Position numbers and translations under genes: made by a program. The notes under the pieces are model-generated. The model was not told where the DNA came from. It ran no database searches and saw only the letters and a list, made by a program, of their open reading frames with translations. Below are positions 7,712 to 15,867 of a stretch of DNA of 30,540 nucleotides, piece by piece. The DNA is from a virus, in the IMG/VR virus record IMGVR_UViG_3300048587_000703, positions 1-30,540 of that record. One strand, 5' to 3'. Position 1 is the first letter of the stretch. Each line of letters starts with the position of its first letter.

Positions 7712-8020
7712 CTATCGCTGGCAGAAGACGCGCCAGGCGGTGCCCGAGGCGTCGCGTTCGGCGTGCTGGACGGTCAGGGTGTCGGGACCGAGGGTGAAGC
7801 TGTCGCCGGCGTCCACTGCGGGCAGGTCGGCGATGGCGACGGAGAGGATGTCGGTGACCGAGATGATCCCGGTGCCGAAGGCGTCGGCCACGCGGTCGGG
7901 CGACGACCGCAGCACACGAAGACTGACGGGCGTGCCACTGCCACCCTGCCGGTAGACGGCCTCGGTGCCGAGGTTCGGATCGGCAACCAGCACGTCCATC
8001 GCCGCGGCGAAGGCGCTCAT
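7712..8020 (-). CDS. Head-tail joining protein
   Basis: This 102-residue protein starts MSAFAAAMDVLVADPNLGTE at ATG 8020, overlapping the o-spanin stop as ATGA. The N-terminal helix with ADPNLGTEAVYR, a polar loop, a strand with SLRVLRS, and a C-terminal segment GDSFTLGPDTLTVQHAERD followed by WRVFC resemble the gpFII/attachment family that seals the portal side of the head and gives the docking surface for the tail. The family call comes from this pattern and the small size. Its position inside the lysis gene series is odd and suggests rearrangement or coupled late expression. Confidence 0.65.
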   Translation of the reverse strand: MSAFAAAMDVLVADPNLGTEAVYRQGGSGTPVSLRVLRSSPDRVADAFGTGIISVTDILSVAIADLPAVDAGDSFTLGPDTLTVQHAERDASGTAWRVFCQR

Positions 8021-8235
8021 CGCCCGCAGGCGCCGCGGATACGGGCGCGCAGATCGCCATAGTTATCGATCATGCGCGCCAGCACTGATCCGGCAGGCAG
8101 TGCCGCCAGCTGCTCAGCTGCCTGCACCTGCATGGCATGGGAGTACGGCACCAGCGCGAAGCAGGTCGGCTCAGAACCGGCCGGAGCGCAGGCGGTCAGC
8201 AGCGCCATCAGCGCGATATTCGGCAGATGCCGCAT
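8017..8235 (-). CDS. o-spanin (Rz1-like outer membrane lipoprotein)
   Basis: ATG at 8235 is preceded by GGGAGAG at suitable distance and gives 72 residues, MRHLPNIALMALLTACAPAG onward. Residues 13-16 (LTAC) form a lipobox, so Cys16 would be lipidated and the mature part is 57 residues. A second Cys (25) sits in the mature part. The 5' end overlaps the 3' end of the i-spanin gene by 65 bp in a different frame, the arrangement typical of Rz/Rz1 pairs. O-spanins join i-spanins across the periplasm and fuse the inner and outer membranes in the last lysis step. The call rests on lipobox, size and overlap; sequence similarity among spanins is generally weak. Confidence 0.7.
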   Translation of the reverse strand: MRHLPNIALMALLTACAPAGSEPTCFALVPYSHAMQVQAAEQLAALPAGSVLARMIDNYGDLRARIRGACGR

Positions 8236-8404
8236 CGGCTCTCTCCCTGGCCTCGAGGTTGTGCTGGGCCGTCTCGCGTTCGAAATCCGCGCGGCCCTGC
8301 CGCCTACCCATGGCCAGCAGGGCCAGGACCGCCCCCGCACCGGCGAGGCCGGCCGCGAGCCAGCCGCCGATGCGGGACCACAGGGTGGCGAGCAGCGCCG
8401 TCAT
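8171..8404 (-). CDS. i-spanin (Rz-like inner membrane protein)
   Basis: ATG at 8404 has GGAGG 5 nt upstream and overlaps the hydrolase stop as ATGA. The 77-residue product starts MTALLATLWSRIGGWLAAGL and has one N-terminal membrane segment (about residues 8-32), then a charged helical periplasmic part (GRRQGRADFERETAQHNLEA) likely to form coiled coil. This topology is that of i-spanins. Its 3' part overlaps the o-spanin gene. It sits directly after the cell-wall hydrolase gene, so the three genes form the core of a lysis cassette. At 77 residues it is short compared with lambda Rz (about 150 residues). Confidence 0.68.
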   Translation of the reverse strand: MTALLATLWSRIGGWLAAGLAGAGAVLALLAMGRRQGRADFERETAQHNLEARERADAASAEYRADGAADRLRSGRF

Positions 8405-9039
8405 ACCGGCCTCCGCAGGCGCCACAGCAGGACGCCGAGGATGGCGGCGAGGATCACAGCGATGGCGACCATCGGTGCGAGGCTGCCGAGCGCCTGAATG
8501 GCCGGCGCTGCCTGAGCGGCGACGGTCGCCGCGCCGGCCGCGCCGACCGCCACCGCGCCGCGGCCGGTGCCCGTGGTGGTGGCGACCTGCCGCAACGTCT
8601 CCGGTGCGGGCGACGGCACACCCGCCATGGTCAAGGCGCGGTCGATGACGCCGGCCTGATAGGCCAGCCCAGCGCATTCATGGGCGACGATGGCCTCGAC
8701 CATGGGACGCAGCTGATCGTGCCGGTGCAGGTCGACCGGATCGTCGGCGCCGATGCCCATGCGCCGTGCGACCACCCCGACATACGCGCCGGTGTCATTC
8801 TCCCCCGGCGGAGCCCAGCGGTCGATGATCCGCCGCACCGTGCGCAGGCCATGGCGGTCCTGGTAGGTGGTGAGCAGGGCGGCCAGGGCGCGGATACCGT
8901 GCTCGTGGCTCACGAACCGGCAGAAGCGTCCGTCCGACGGCGGCTCGGCCAGCCCCTGCCATTTGTTGGCGGGAACATGCTCGATGTTCCCCGGGTTGCG
9001 GTTGCGATAGCCCCGCGTGGCCTTGGGATCGACGCTCAT
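8401..9039 (-). CDS. Predicted peptidoglycan hydrolase (endolysin) with C-terminal membrane segment
   Basis: ATG at 9039 overlaps the DUF2190 stop as ATGA. The product is 212 residues. Residues 8-20 contain RGYRNRNPGNIE, a motif common in phage structural lysozyme/endolysin-like proteins. Residues about 40-135 carry FVSHEHGIRALAALLTTYQ, RTVRRIIDRWAPPGE and TGAYVGVVARRMGI, typical of these predicted hydrolases. A Pro/Ala/Gly-rich linker follows, then a strong hydrophobic segment (about 187-206) and a basic end LWRLRRPV. A C-terminal anchor would tie the enzyme to the inner membrane. The location directly before the spanins suggests lysis; a virion-associated entry enzyme is the alternative. 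Confidence 0.65.
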   Translation of the reverse strand: MSVDPKATRGYRNRNPGNIEHVPANKWQGLAEPPSDGRFCRFVSHEHGIRALAALLTTYQDRHGLRTVRRIIDRWAPPGENDTGAYVGVVARRMGIGADDPVDLHRHDQLRPMVEAIVAHECAGLAYQAGVIDRALTMAGVPSPAPETLRQVATTTGTGRGAVAVGAAGAATVAAQAAPAIQALGSLAPMVAIAVILAAILGVLLWRLRRPV

Positions 9040-9383
9040 GTGCCGGATGCCGGGGTGCGCAGCAGCACAGTGCGAACGGTGTTGTCCGCGGCGAGCGCCG
9101 CGACGGTGGCGAGGCCGACCTGGAAGTTGCCGGTGGCGGTGGTGGTGAGGCGCCGGTTGGTGTTGTCCCAGAAGAGGCGGGACCCGGCTGTGATGGCCAG
9201 CGCCGGCTCCTTGCTGATGTCGAAGACGCCCTTGGTCTGACATTCGATGACGGCGTTCTGCGCGCCATCGACGGCGGCGACACCAAAGAGCGCGCCGACC
9301 AGGACGCCCTGGCCAGAGGTGACGCCGCCCGCATAGGGGATGGCGAGCGCCAGGCTGTCGCCCGGCTGCACATAGTTGCGCAT
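9036..9383 (-). CDS. DUF2190 family capsid-associated (decoration-like) protein
   Basis: This 115-residue protein starts MRNYVQPGDSLALAIPYAGG at ATG 9383; a GGAGA lies about 11 nt upstream. The pattern of short strands with Gly turns (VTSGQGVLVGALFGVAA, KGVFDISKEPALAITAG, LFWDNTNRRLTTTATGNFQV) is characteristic of DUF2190. That family lies next to major capsid genes and probably binds the capsid surface as a decoration or cement protein. It follows the protease-capsid fusion gene across a strong hairpin. Confidence 0.78.
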   Translation of the reverse strand: MRNYVQPGDSLALAIPYAGGVTSGQGVLVGALFGVAAVDGAQNAVIECQTKGVFDISKEPALAITAGSRLFWDNTNRRLTTTATGNFQVGLATVAALAADNTVRTVLLRTPASGT

Positions 9384-9411
9384 GGGGATGAGGTCTCCTC
9401 AGAAACACGAA

Positions 9412-9431
9412 GGGCGCCCGATGGGGCGCCC
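9412..9431 (-). terminator. Hairpin between capsid and DUF2190 genes
   Basis: GGGCGCCC (9412-9419), a 4-nt loop and GGGCGCCC (9424-9431) form a perfect 8-bp GC stem. On the transcribed strand it lies about 36 nt after the capsid stop and is followed by TTCGTGTTTCT. It could be a partial terminator, or a transcript-stabilising structure that raises capsid mRNA over downstream genes. The T-run is imperfect, so full termination is uncertain. Confidence 0.5.
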
Positions 9432-9466
9432 CGCGTGTAGTCATGGTTGTAGGAAGACAGCCGGGA

Positions 9467-11575
9467 TCAGGTCCCCGGATTGAACCAGGCGCCACGCCAG
9501 TCGATGGCGCCGACGCCGAAGTCGAAGATCACCGAGACCTCGACGCCGTCGACGCCCTGAACATTGCCGGTGGTGACCTGCGGTCCCTCGGCACCGTTGA
9601 GGTAGCCGTAGACATAGACGGGTGCAGCGAAGGGGTCGGAGAACAGGTACCAGCGGTTGGCCGGGATCAGCGGTTCGACCAGCGGCTGCACGAAGCCGGC
9701 ATAGACGTTGGCATTGCTGGTCTGCGTCGCCTGCACCGAGACGGTGAGCTGCCGCGCGGCGAGTTCCTGGTTCGGCCCGACCAGCAGGCGCATGGAGGCG
9801 CCGATGGAGATGGGCAGGCCATCCAGGGTCTTCTGCTTCATCACCGCAGCGCGGCCGATGGCGAGGTTGGCCAAGTCCAGCGCTGTGCCGGCCGAGGCCT
9901 TGTTGGCCCGCGTGGCCGCCGTCCCGAACACCGCTGCCGCACCGGTGATAAGCGTCGGGCCGTCGCCGCTGGCGCTGTTCAGCAGGGCATAGGCCGTCGC
10001 GTTCTCGAAGTCGGCGACGCGTCGGCCGATCATGCTGGCGAAGTCGGTGAAGGCGCCGAGGTCGTCGTTGACCAGCATCTGCCGCGTGACGCGGATGCGC
10101 CGCGCGAAGGTCTGCAGGAACACCAGTTCCTGGCTCTCGGACATCGTGCCGGCCTGCACCTCACCATTCTCCGACAGCGGCAGCAGCGTCGGGAAGTCGC
10201 CGACACGGAGATGCCGGTGCGGCTTGAAGTCCCGGAAGTCGCGGCGGAGGAACAGCGTCCGGTAGGTGGGTGCCGCCGGCGCGTAGGCCGCCAGCAGCAT
10301 CTTGTTCGCCGCGGCCGAGAGCAGGGCCGGGAAATCGCTGGTGGTGTGGAAGGCGCGCTCGGCGAGGATGGTCGGGTTGCGCGGCACGTTGCGCTCGCCG
10401 CGGGCGCGGAGCAGTTCCCCGATCATATCGGAGGGCCGCCAGCCCAGGAACTCGGTGTGGCGACCGGTGGCCGGGGCCTGGTAGCCGGGCATGGTGCGGG
10501 CCGCGAGTGCCTCGGCCATGGCGTCGAGGAGCTGCGACGGGTCGTCGTTGGACGGACCGGTGTCGGGGCGCGCCGGCAGGGACGGGCGCACGGCACCGCT
10601 GGTGAACGCCTCCCACAGGCGGCCGCGCAGCACCTCGGGGGAGATGCGGTCGCGAATGGCGGCCTCACGCATGGTGTCGAGGATGTCGGGGGTGACGAGG
10701 CCGCGGGCGGCGGCGAGCACCGGCTCATAGCCGGCGATGCGCTCGACCGCGGCGCGCTCGGCCTCGGCGCGGATGACGTCGAGATCGGGTGCCGGCGGCG
10801 CGGCGCGCGTGGGCTCGGGCGGGGCGGTGGACGGGCTGGCGGGTGCGGTGGTCACGCGGCTCTCCGGCGGCACGGTGGCGGGGTGCGGCGCAGGCGGCGC
10901 CGGTGCGGGATCCGGCGAAGCCGGCGTCGTCTCGGTCATGGTGGGTTCCTCGGTCAGGGCAGGTTCGATGGCGATGGCGGGGGTGCCCTGGGCCCCCTCG
11001 CCACGGATCACGGCCAGGCCGTCCACCGGGACGGGCACGATCGAGATTTCGTAGGGCTCCCAATCCACCGCGCGGTGGATGGTCTGGCCGGTGGCGGCAT
11101 CGGGCCGGGGCTCGTAGCGATGCACGCGGTAGCCGACGCTGACGGACTGCAGCGTGCCGTCCGCGACGCGCTGCCAGACCGGCTCCACGTCATCGGCGCC
11201 GCTGAATTGTAGTGTGGCGTAGCCGCGGTTCGCCTCGAGGCGCGCGGCCACCACCCGGCCAAGCACATCCCGCGTGCCGGCGCGGCGGTGGGTGTCCAGC
11301 ACAGGCGCGCGGCCGGAGTGCAGGGCGTCCATGCGCACCGCCTCGGGCCGCATATCGAGTTCCTCAATGATGGGGCCGAGCGGTGGCACGAAGTTGCGGG
11401 CCCGCGCACCGGTGCTCCACACCACCTCGACGGTGCGCGCGACGCGGTTGACGGTGACAGGCGCAGCGAGCGCGCGGCACGCGGTGATCGACTGCCCAGC
11501 GCTGGGCAGTCCATCGGGCGCAGCAGTCTGTGCCGGCGCGGCATCGCTACCACGCAGTGCGATCGGTTCGGTCAT
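9467..11575 (-). CDS. Prohead protease / major capsid protein fusion
   Basis: This is a 702-residue protein. Residues about 35-195 look like an HK97-family prohead serine protease: His96 in LDTHRR, Ser146 in SVSVGYRV, and Glu in EPYEISIVPVP (about 174-183). Residues 205-265 are a Pro/Ala/Thr-rich linker, followed by a helical scaffold-like part (IRAEAERAAVERIAGYEPVL). The C-terminal about 400 residues resemble a Mu-gpT-like or HK97-like capsid subunit (LRVGDFPTLLPLSENGEV, SQELVFLQTFARRIRVTRQM, RRVADFENATAYALLNS). Such fusions are known in proteobacterial phages. One chain thus supplies protease, scaffold and shell and must be self-processed. ATG at 11575 has AGGA about 8 nt upstream, just after the portal stop (11579). 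Confidence 0.88.
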   Translation of the reverse strand: MTEPIALRGSDAAPAQTAAPDGLPSAGQSITACRALAAPVTVNRVARTVEVVWSTGARARNFVPPLGPIIEELDMRPEAVRMDALHSGRAPVLDTHRRAGTRDVLGRVVAARLEANRGYATLQFSGADDVEPVWQRVADGTLQSVSVGYRVHRYEPRPDAATGQTIHRAVDWEPYEISIVPVPVDGLAVIRGEGAQGTPAIAIEPALTEEPTMTETTPASPDPAPAPPAPHPATVPPESRVTTAPASPSTAPPEPTRAAPPAPDLDVIRAEAERAAVERIAGYEPVLAAARGLVTPDILDTMREAAIRDRISPEVLRGRLWEAFTSGAVRPSLPARPDTGPSNDDPSQLLDAMAEALAARTMPGYQAPATGRHTEFLGWRPSDMIGELLRARGERNVPRNPTILAERAFHTTSDFPALLSAAANKMLLAAYAPAAPTYRTLFLRRDFRDFKPHRHLRVGDFPTLLPLSENGEVQAGTMSESQELVFLQTFARRIRVTRQMLVNDDLGAFTDFASMIGRRVADFENATAYALLNSASGDGPTLITGAAAVFGTAATRANKASAGTALDLANLAIGRAAVMKQKTLDGLPISIGASMRLLVGPNQELAARQLTVSVQATQTSNANVYAGFVQPLVEPLIPANRWYLFSDPFAAPVYVYGYLNGAEGPQVTTGNVQGVDGVEVSVIFDFGVGAIDWRGAWFNPGT

Positions 11576-11578
11576 CGG

Positions 11579-13057
11579 TCAGTCCTGAAGCTGCGGATCC
11601 TGGCGAGGCGGCGCCGCTGCCCCCGTCGCTGCAATCTCGATGGCGGCGAGCTGAGCGGCGTCCTGCGCCGCGCCGGATTTCGCGACGCGGCGTGGATCCG
11701 TGTCGAGCGAGAGGCCGGCCTCGTCGAGCAGGGCGTTGGCCTCGCGGATCATCTCCACCACCTGGCGGAAGTCGTAGCCAAAGGCGCCGACCGCCTCGGG
11801 CTGCGGTACGAAGCCAGCACGGACCTGGGCGATGAGCGCGGTGGTGTCCTTGAGTGGGTCGATCATCTCGTGCGCCGGCGGGACGTGCGACAGGCCGTTC
11901 GGCACCTCGGCGCCCCACAGGCCGAGCAGCGCGCCCTGCGCGTGGAAACGGTCCGCGATGGGCCGCACCAGCATTGGGATCAGCATGCCGTACTGGACCT
12001 GCTCGCAGAGCCGGCGGAACTCGATCTTGCCGGCGCGCAGGCTGGAGTAGTTCGCCTGCGTCAGATCGCCAGCGACCTGGTCGTAGGTCAGGCCCGTGCC
12101 TATGGCGGACGCCTCCAGCGCGCGGCGAGCGAAGGCGGCGTGGCTGCCACCGCTGGAGGGGTTCACCACCTCCACGGACCCCATGCCGCGGCGATACAGG
12201 ATCATCCCCGGCTCAAAGCTCTCCACCGTGCGGCCCTGCGCATCGCGCAGCAGTCCCGACGCTGGGCCGGTCATGGCGTCGTCGCCATCCTCGGACACCA
12301 CCGCGGCGAGGCATGCCTCGATCTTGGCCTTCATGAGGAGGGCCGCCTCGTAGTCGCCCAGATCGTGCAGGCGGGTCAGCACTGGGGCGAGCCAGGAGAC
12401 GTCGCGCAGCTGGCCTGGCCGGCGCTTGCGGTAGATGTGCAGCACGTCGCGGGCGGGGACCCGCTGGCTGCTCAGCCAGGTGGTACCACCGGGCAGAACC
12501 CAAGATGCGCCGGGATGCACGCGGTGTAGCCAATAGCCGACCGGCTCTCCCGCCTCGCCGAGGCCGATGCCCTGCAGGGTGGGGACGCCCTCGATCATGC
12601 CCTGCCGCGCCGTGTCGAGATGGTCGATCTCCAGTACCTGCATCCTCAGGCCGATCGGATTGGCCGGCGTGATGTCAGCCGGCAGCAGGCGGACGAAGCA
12701 TTCGCCGCTCTCCACCACGGCGCGCATGACCAGCGCCTGCAGGCCGTAGAGGTCGAGGCGGCCCTCGGCGTCGCAGGCGGTGCTGTCGGACCAGCGGCGC
12801 CACGCCTCGGCATGAGGTTTGTCGGGCCAGCGGGTGGTGATGCCGGCGCCCACCGCATTGCCGGTCCAGAGATCGACGATGCGCGCGGCGTAGGGGTAGT
12901 TGCGGACGGCATCGCGGGCGCGGCGCGCCACGGTGGGGGCCGCGGCACCAACCTCGGCCGTGGCGCTGCTGCCGGAGGCCGCCCAGCTCGATGCACGGCT
13001 GTCCTGCGCCGCGGCATAGCCACGAAGGGCGTGCCAGGCATCTCGAAAGCGCCCCAT
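11579..13057 (-). CDS. Portal protein (lambda gpB family)
   Basis: ATG at 13057, overlapping the gpW stop, gives 492 residues; an adjacent GTG at 13060 would add one residue. Diagnostic segments are RDAVRNYPYAARIVDLWTGN near the N terminus, AVVESGECFVRLLP, MQVLEIDHLDT, the middle PARDVLHIYRKRRPGQLRDV, and DQVAGDLTQANYSSLRAGKI, which is typical of lambda-family portals. The portal forms the dodecameric ring through which DNA is pumped by terminase and to which the neck attaches. The gene sits between gpW and the protease-capsid fusion, as expected. The C terminus is Ala/Asp/Gln rich (PPRQDPQLQD). Confidence 0.92.
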   Translation of the reverse strand: MGRFRDAWHALRGYAAAQDSRASSWAASGSSATAEVGAAAPTVARRARDAVRNYPYAARIVDLWTGNAVGAGITTRWPDKPHAEAWRRWSDSTACDAEGRLDLYGLQALVMRAVVESGECFVRLLPADITPANPIGLRMQVLEIDHLDTARQGMIEGVPTLQGIGLGEAGEPVGYWLHRVHPGASWVLPGGTTWLSSQRVPARDVLHIYRKRRPGQLRDVSWLAPVLTRLHDLGDYEAALLMKAKIEACLAAVVSEDGDDAMTGPASGLLRDAQGRTVESFEPGMILYRRGMGSVEVVNPSSGGSHAAFARRALEASAIGTGLTYDQVAGDLTQANYSSLRAGKIEFRRLCEQVQYGMLIPMLVRPIADRFHAQGALLGLWGAEVPNGLSHVPPAHEMIDPLKDTTALIAQVRAGFVPQPEAVGAFGYDFRQVVEMIREANALLDEAGLSLDTDPRRVAKSGAAQDAAQLAAIEIAATGAAAPPRQDPQLQD

Positions 13058-13293
13058 CACCTGCTGCCCTCGCGGGAAAAGCTGGCGAAGGTGACGCTGG
13101 GCCTGCGTCCGGCGGTGTTCTCCGCGGCGTGCAGCACCGACAGGGCCCGGCCCAGTTCATCGAGAGAGCGGTACTCCACCGTGCGGCCGTCGAAGGTCAC
13201 GCGCGTGGTGCCGCCGGTGAAGGCCGCGGCGAGCACGGCGGCGCGGGTGCCGGCCGGCTGGGCGAGTGCCCAGGCGAGGACGGTCGGATCCAT
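13057..13293 (-). CDS. gpW-like head-tail joining protein
   Basis: ATG at 13293 has AGGAGG 6 nt upstream. The 78-residue product shows the gpW layout: an N-terminal helix, a two-stranded hairpin TRVTFDGRTVEYRS and a helix DELGRALSVLHAAE. Lambda gpW (68 residues) has the same VATVQKDGRRVEF-like hairpin followed by a helix. gpW plugs the portal after packaging and prepares the head for tail joining. It lies between large terminase and portal genes, the lambda order A-W-B. Confidence 0.82.
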   Translation of the reverse strand: MDPTVLAWALAQPAGTRAAVLAAAFTGGTTRVTFDGRTVEYRSLDELGRALSVLHAAENTAGRRPSVTFASFSREGSR

Positions 13294-13305
13294 GCTCGTC
13301 CTCCT

Positions 13306-15237
13306 TCAGCGAAGCCAGCCGTTGCGCGGCGCCAGCCAGCCCCGCGGGCGCTGGCTGTCGGATGGCGCCGGCGCGGCCTGCGATGGCGGCTGCAGGTCAG
13401 CGATATTCCCAGCGGCGGGAACCTCGCTGGGCCGCAGGGGCGCATCGGCGATCTGGTCGCGCAGTTGCTGCCAGAACCGATCGCCGTAGCGGTCGGCGCC
13501 CAGCAGCCAGAGCGCGGCGCGCGCGAGCACCGCGCAGTCCAGCGCCTCGTTCCGCTCGCGCAGCTTGGCCCATTCCTGCCGCGCGAAGCCGCGCCGATCC
13601 TTCGTGGTGCGCAGCTGCTCGGCGACCAGCTGCTTGACCCATTCGACGTCGATCGCCCGTGGCAGATGCACCCAGCCTGGCGGCAGCTCCTCCGCATCGC
13701 CGCGGCCGAGCCAGAGCCGGCGATAGAGGTCGGCCTTCCAAGTTGACACCGACACCGTCCAGAGCTTCAAGCCGCGCCGGAGTTTCTGGCCGTTGACCAG
13801 CGCATCCACAGGCGTCGGGCCCTGGACAGGCTGCGCCCGGTTCCAGCCGTCAATGCCCTTGGTCGGCGCGATGCGCGGATCCCGAAGGCGCCGCAGATGG
13901 CCATAGACGGCGGCGGTGTCGCGGCCGCCGGTGTCGACGCAGAGGCGGGCAATGCGCATGGCGCCACCTCCGTGGCGTGGCCAGTCACGCGCCAGAACGC
14001 GGGCCAGTTCGTCCCAGGGCTGGCGGTCCCGCGGACTGCCTGTGATCACCACGTGATCGACGAGCCAGGAGGAGAACCCCTCCGCCCAGCCCCAGACGTC
14101 GCATTCGAGGCGATCGTCCTGCACGTCCACTCCGGCCGTCAGCACCAGGGTGCCGGGCGGCACCACGCCCATGGCGAAATCTTCGCGGCGCTCGACCAGG
14201 CGCTCCCAATCCGGGGCCTCGCCCTGCTCCTGCCAGGTCTCACCCAGGACGGTGTTCTTGAAGGTCTTGATGTCCTCGGGCTTGCCTTGTGCCGCCTCCC
14301 AATCCCGCGCGATCTGCTCCCAGGACAGCCAGCCCACCGGCGAGTACAGCGCCGAGATATGGAAGCCGATCGTGTGCGGATCCTGGCCCTCCACCGTCGC
14401 GCGCCATTCACCGCCGCCGAGCATGGCGGTCTTGTCGTGCTCCTGCATGGGGTGGTCGCAAGCGGTGCAGTGATACCGCGCCGTCTCCGGCGCCCCCTTC
14501 TCCCAGATCAGCCGCTCGAAGCGCAGCCACTGCATCTCGCGGCATTCGGGGCACGGCACGAAGAAGCGCCGCTGGTCGCTGGCCAGATACTCCCGCTCGA
14601 TCCGGCTGCGGCCCGCGATGGTGGGCGTGCTGACCAGGAAGGCCTTGCGCCGCCAGCCGAAGGTGCGGGCGCGGGCCTCGGCCAGGGCGATCGGATCACC
14701 CTCGCCGGCGACGTCGCCCGGATAGGCATCCACCTCGTCGAGGAACAGGAACCGCGCCGTCATCGAGCGCAGCCCGACCGCGCTGTTGGCCCCGGTCAGC
14801 ACCAGGATGCCACCGGGGAACTCCTTCGACAGCATGGTGTTGCCGCTGTCGCGCGCGCGAGCCGGCGCGACACGCTCCCGCAGCGCCGGTGTTTCCTCCA
14901 GCAGCGGATCAATGCGCTGGCGCGAGAAGCGCTTGGCCAGTTCCACGGTCGGCTGCACAGCGAGCGCGGGCGCCGGCACGTGGTGCATGATGTAGCCGAG
15001 CCAGTTGTTGCCGCTCTCCGTGGCGCCAACCTGCGCGCCCTTCATGAACACGACGCGCCGGGCGGGGTGCACCGCCGACAGCGCGTCCATCACGTCCTTC
15101 AGATACGGCGTGCGGCTGGTGCGCCAGGGGCCGGGTTCCGCGGAGGCCCGGCTGCCCAGCATGCGATGCCGCTCGGCCCATTCCGAGACGGTGAGCTGCG
15201 GCGGCGGCCGGAGCATGGCACCCACACGCCGGCGCAC
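13306..15237 (-). CDS. Terminase large subunit (GpA family)
   Basis: A 643-residue protein with GpA-type ATPase and nuclease parts. LRPPPQLTVSEWAERHRML (9-27) is typical of the family start. Walker A variant KGAQVGATES is at 66-75 and Walker B FLFLDEVDAYPGD at 163-175. Cysteine pairs CPEC and CTAC (about 229 and 256) may bind zinc. VLTAGVDVQDDRLE in the second half marks the RNase H-like nuclease with metal-binding aspartates. The enzyme cuts concatemers and pumps DNA through the portal. The start is uncertain: GTG 15237, GTG 15225 and ATG 15216 all lack a clear ribosome site, and the gene directly follows the small subunit stop at 15242. The C-terminal PPSQAAPAPSDSQRPRGW is low complexity. 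Confidence 0.92.
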   Translation of the reverse strand: MRRRVGAMLRPPPQLTVSEWAERHRMLGSRASAEPGPWRTSRTPYLKDVMDALSAVHPARRVVFMKGAQVGATESGNNWLGYIMHHVPAPALAVQPTVELAKRFSRQRIDPLLEETPALRERVAPARARDSGNTMLSKEFPGGILVLTGANSAVGLRSMTARFLFLDEVDAYPGDVAGEGDPIALAEARARTFGWRRKAFLVSTPTIAGRSRIEREYLASDQRRFFVPCPECREMQWLRFERLIWEKGAPETARYHCTACDHPMQEHDKTAMLGGGEWRATVEGQDPHTIGFHISALYSPVGWLSWEQIARDWEAAQGKPEDIKTFKNTVLGETWQEQGEAPDWERLVERREDFAMGVVPPGTLVLTAGVDVQDDRLECDVWGWAEGFSSWLVDHVVITGSPRDRQPWDELARVLARDWPRHGGGAMRIARLCVDTGGRDTAAVYGHLRRLRDPRIAPTKGIDGWNRAQPVQGPTPVDALVNGQKLRRGLKLWTVSVSTWKADLYRRLWLGRGDAEELPPGWVHLPRAIDVEWVKQLVAEQLRTTKDRRGFARQEWAKLRERNEALDCAVLARAALWLLGADRYGDRFWQQLRDQIADAPLRPSEVPAAGNIADLQPPSQAAPAPSDSQRPRGWLAPRNGWLR

Positions 15238-15241
15238 ATGA

Positions 15242-15757
15242 TCACGGCTGCGAAGTCCGGTCCCCTCCGAGGCCTGCTGGATCGAAGCGATCGGCGGCCT
15301 CCGTCAGCAGGTCGTTGATGTGGCTCTGCAGAATGGTCTGCAGCAGATGGGGGTCGACGTTGATCTCGGCGGCGATCAGGCCAGAGACGCGGGCCGGCCA
15401 GTTCAGCAGCGCGTCGCGCATCGTGCTGCCGATCTCGTCGAGCGCGGCGTTCGCCTCCGTGACGTCGAGCAGGCGGCGCTTGGTCTCGTCGAGCGAGAGG
15501 CGCTGCGCCTCCACCTTCAGGGCGAGCTGCGCGACCTTCAGCCGGGCGAAGGGCGTGCCCTCCGCGCCCGCGCCATTGGCCAGGGGTGAGCGTGCGGGAT
15601 CGGCGGTTTCGGTCAGGCGGCGTCGGGTCTTGTCGATGTCCCACTGGCCATCTGGCTCGCGGGCGATGCGGCCCGCCCGTTCTGCCTTGTGCATCGCGGT
15701 GTCGCTGACGCCGAGGCGGCGGGCGGCCTCGCGCGTGGAGGCGGTGAGTTCCGGCAT
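15242..15757 (-). CDS. Terminase small subunit (Nu1-like)
   Basis: ATG at 15757 has GGGAGG about 8 nt upstream. The 171-residue protein begins with a winged-helix/HTH segment, STREAARRLGVSDTAMHKAE, which would recognise the packaging site. A long helical segment follows (RLKVAQLALKVEAQRLSLDE, NAALDEIGSTMRDALLNWPA) that probably oligomerises. Small terminase subunits bind cos or pac DNA and bring it to the large subunit, encoded immediately downstream with a 4-bp gap. The HTH resembles Nu1/DUF1441-type proteins. Confidence 0.8.
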   Translation of the reverse strand: MPELTASTREAARRLGVSDTAMHKAERAGRIAREPDGQWDIDKTRRRLTETADPARSPLANGAGAEGTPFARLKVAQLALKVEAQRLSLDETKRRLLDVTEANAALDEIGSTMRDALLNWPARVSGLIAAEINVDPHLLQTILQSHINDLLTEAADRFDPAGLGGDRTSQP

Positions 15758-15867
15758 GGCGGCGACCTCCCGCCGCTCGTGATGGCGATGCCGGCCTTAT
15801 CGGAGGGGACGAAGGGCGCGCCGAGGCGGGCGTGATCGGCGACGCCCTTCGATCGATACGGCGATGT

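Noticed and set aside
9443-11212. 589-codon plus-strand frame opposite the protease-capsid gene
   Set aside because: Gly/Arg/His-rich antisense artefact with no domain; the minus strand encodes a clear capsid protein.
13897-15318. 473-codon plus-strand frame opposite large terminase
   Set aside because: Antisense shadow of a gene with Walker and nuclease motifs.
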